Shown in pieces: positions 5,051 to 5,510 of a DNA stretch of 5,510 nucleotides (the first letter of the stretch is position 1; the number at the start of each line of letters is the position of its first letter). The position numbers were made by a program, and so were the translations under genes. The notes under the pieces are model-generated. The model made no database searches, was not told where the DNA came from, and saw only the letters and a program-made list of their open reading frames with translations. Source of the DNA: Bacilli bacterium (GTDB lineage Bacteria > Bacillota_I > Bacilli_A > ML615J-28 > CAG-698); the NCBI GenBank assembly GCA_028691715.1, contig JAQUYR010000082.1, forward strand, positions 1-5,510, in the 5' to 3' direction.

Positions 5051-5510
5051 ATGGAGAAAAAATTCGAAGTAAATAAGGAATTGATAAATGATGCTTCTTC
5101 TATGAAGTTATATAAATATTTATTTGGAGAAGAAAACGACTCTAAAACTGTAGATTTTAGATTTATTGTTCTCGATATAAAGAACAGCGATGAAAAAGAG
5201 AGAATAGCATCGGTTTTTTTGGATGTTTTCGCTGTGTCTACTCTACTATATATTGATAAAAGACCAATCGTTTTTTATTCTGAGGAACAGGATTTTGAGG
5301 TGAAAAATCTTCTTTGGTCAATTATCGATGACTTTGGAATTAATATGTCAATTTTTAATAGTGGTAAGATTATGAACAGGGAATCATTTTTTACAGTTCT
5401 TTCTTTATTTGAAAAATATATTGCTAGGAAAAATTATCAATATTATGGTGTTAGTGATCTCATTCTAGAAATAGTAAAAGAGGATATCAAAGAGCTATCT
5501 AAATATCGCA
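5051..5510 (+). CDS. Unidentified protein, N-terminal 153 residues (cut by window edge)
   Basis: An ATG at 5051 opens a frame that stays open to the window end, so the C-terminus is missing. The RBS is weak (GGTGG, 5042-5046). There is no signal peptide or membrane segment, so it is likely cytoplasmic. Strand-like segments VDFRFIVLDI (34-43) and RPIVFYS (71-77) alternate with helices at about 47-66, 82-95, 111-126 and 134-152, giving an alpha/beta look rich in charged residues. I do not recognise the family. The layout (alpha/beta front, helical middle with YYGVSDLILEIV at 131-142, C-terminus unseen) recalls regulators of the PucR/CdaR type that end in a helix-turn-helix. That is a guess the missing part would decide. 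Codon choice and base composition match the neighbours. Confidence 0.8.
   Translation, partial: MEKKFEVNKELINDASSMKLYKYLFGEENDSKTVDFRFIVLDIKNSDEKERIASVFLDVFAVSTLLYIDKRPIVFYSEEQDFEVKNLLWSIIDDFGINMSIFNSGKIMNRESFFTVLSLFEKYIARKNYQYYGVSDLILEIVKEDIKELSKYR

Noticed and set aside
1..5510. CRISPR arrays, insertion sequences, tRNA/rRNA genes, toxin-antitoxin or defence loci
   Set aside because: No spaced direct repeats, transposase motifs, terminal inverted repeats, cloverleaf-like sequences or defence-gene signatures were seen on either strand.

Overview
The window is AT-rich (about one third GC by eye). It shows low-GC Gram-positive habits: GGAGG-type ribosome binding sites, TATAAT promoters with TG extensions, hairpin-plus-T-tract terminators, a lipobox lipoprotein and a GTG start. 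TGA is used as a stop (893, and 4315-4317 on the minus strand) and no gene reads through TGA. It is therefore not a Mycoplasma/Spiroplasma using genetic code 4. A Firmicute or a code-11 Mollicute relative (Acholeplasma/Izemoplasma/Erysipelotrichia-like) fits best; this is inference from composition and protein style, not an identification.

Left part, 1-1784 (+): the end of a polar amino acid ABC importer operon, in the order binding-protein C-terminus (cut by the window edge), permease, ATPase. The genes are tightly packed (8-nt gap, then 8-nt overlap) and closed by a strong 11-bp-stem terminator. The ATPase carries an unusual charged insertion of about 45-50 residues between Walker A and the Q-loop.

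Middle part, 1785-3212 (+): a monocistronic unit with its own extended -10 promoter, a strong RBS and its own terminator. It encodes a 437-residue surface lipoprotein with an acidic/proline linker, a beta-sandwich-like region and a C-terminal von Willebrand factor A domain.

A gap of about 400 bp (3164-3568) has no intact gene. Its right end looks like the degraded C-terminus of a plus-strand gene. That fragment stops directly before a hairpin shared with the convergent minus-strand operon.

Right part, 3569-4878 (-): a GNAT N-acetyltransferase followed by exodeoxyribonuclease III, joined by an ATGA stop/start overlap and driven from a promoter near 4900. A divergent plus-strand gene begins at 5051, behind a tandem TATAAT extended -10 promoter, and runs off the window. 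Its product is not recognised.

The window is mostly ordinary housekeeping and transport content. The points that deserve a second look are the ATPase insertion, the stand-alone VWA lipoprotein, the decayed fragment at 3405-3546 and the unidentified protein at the right edge.
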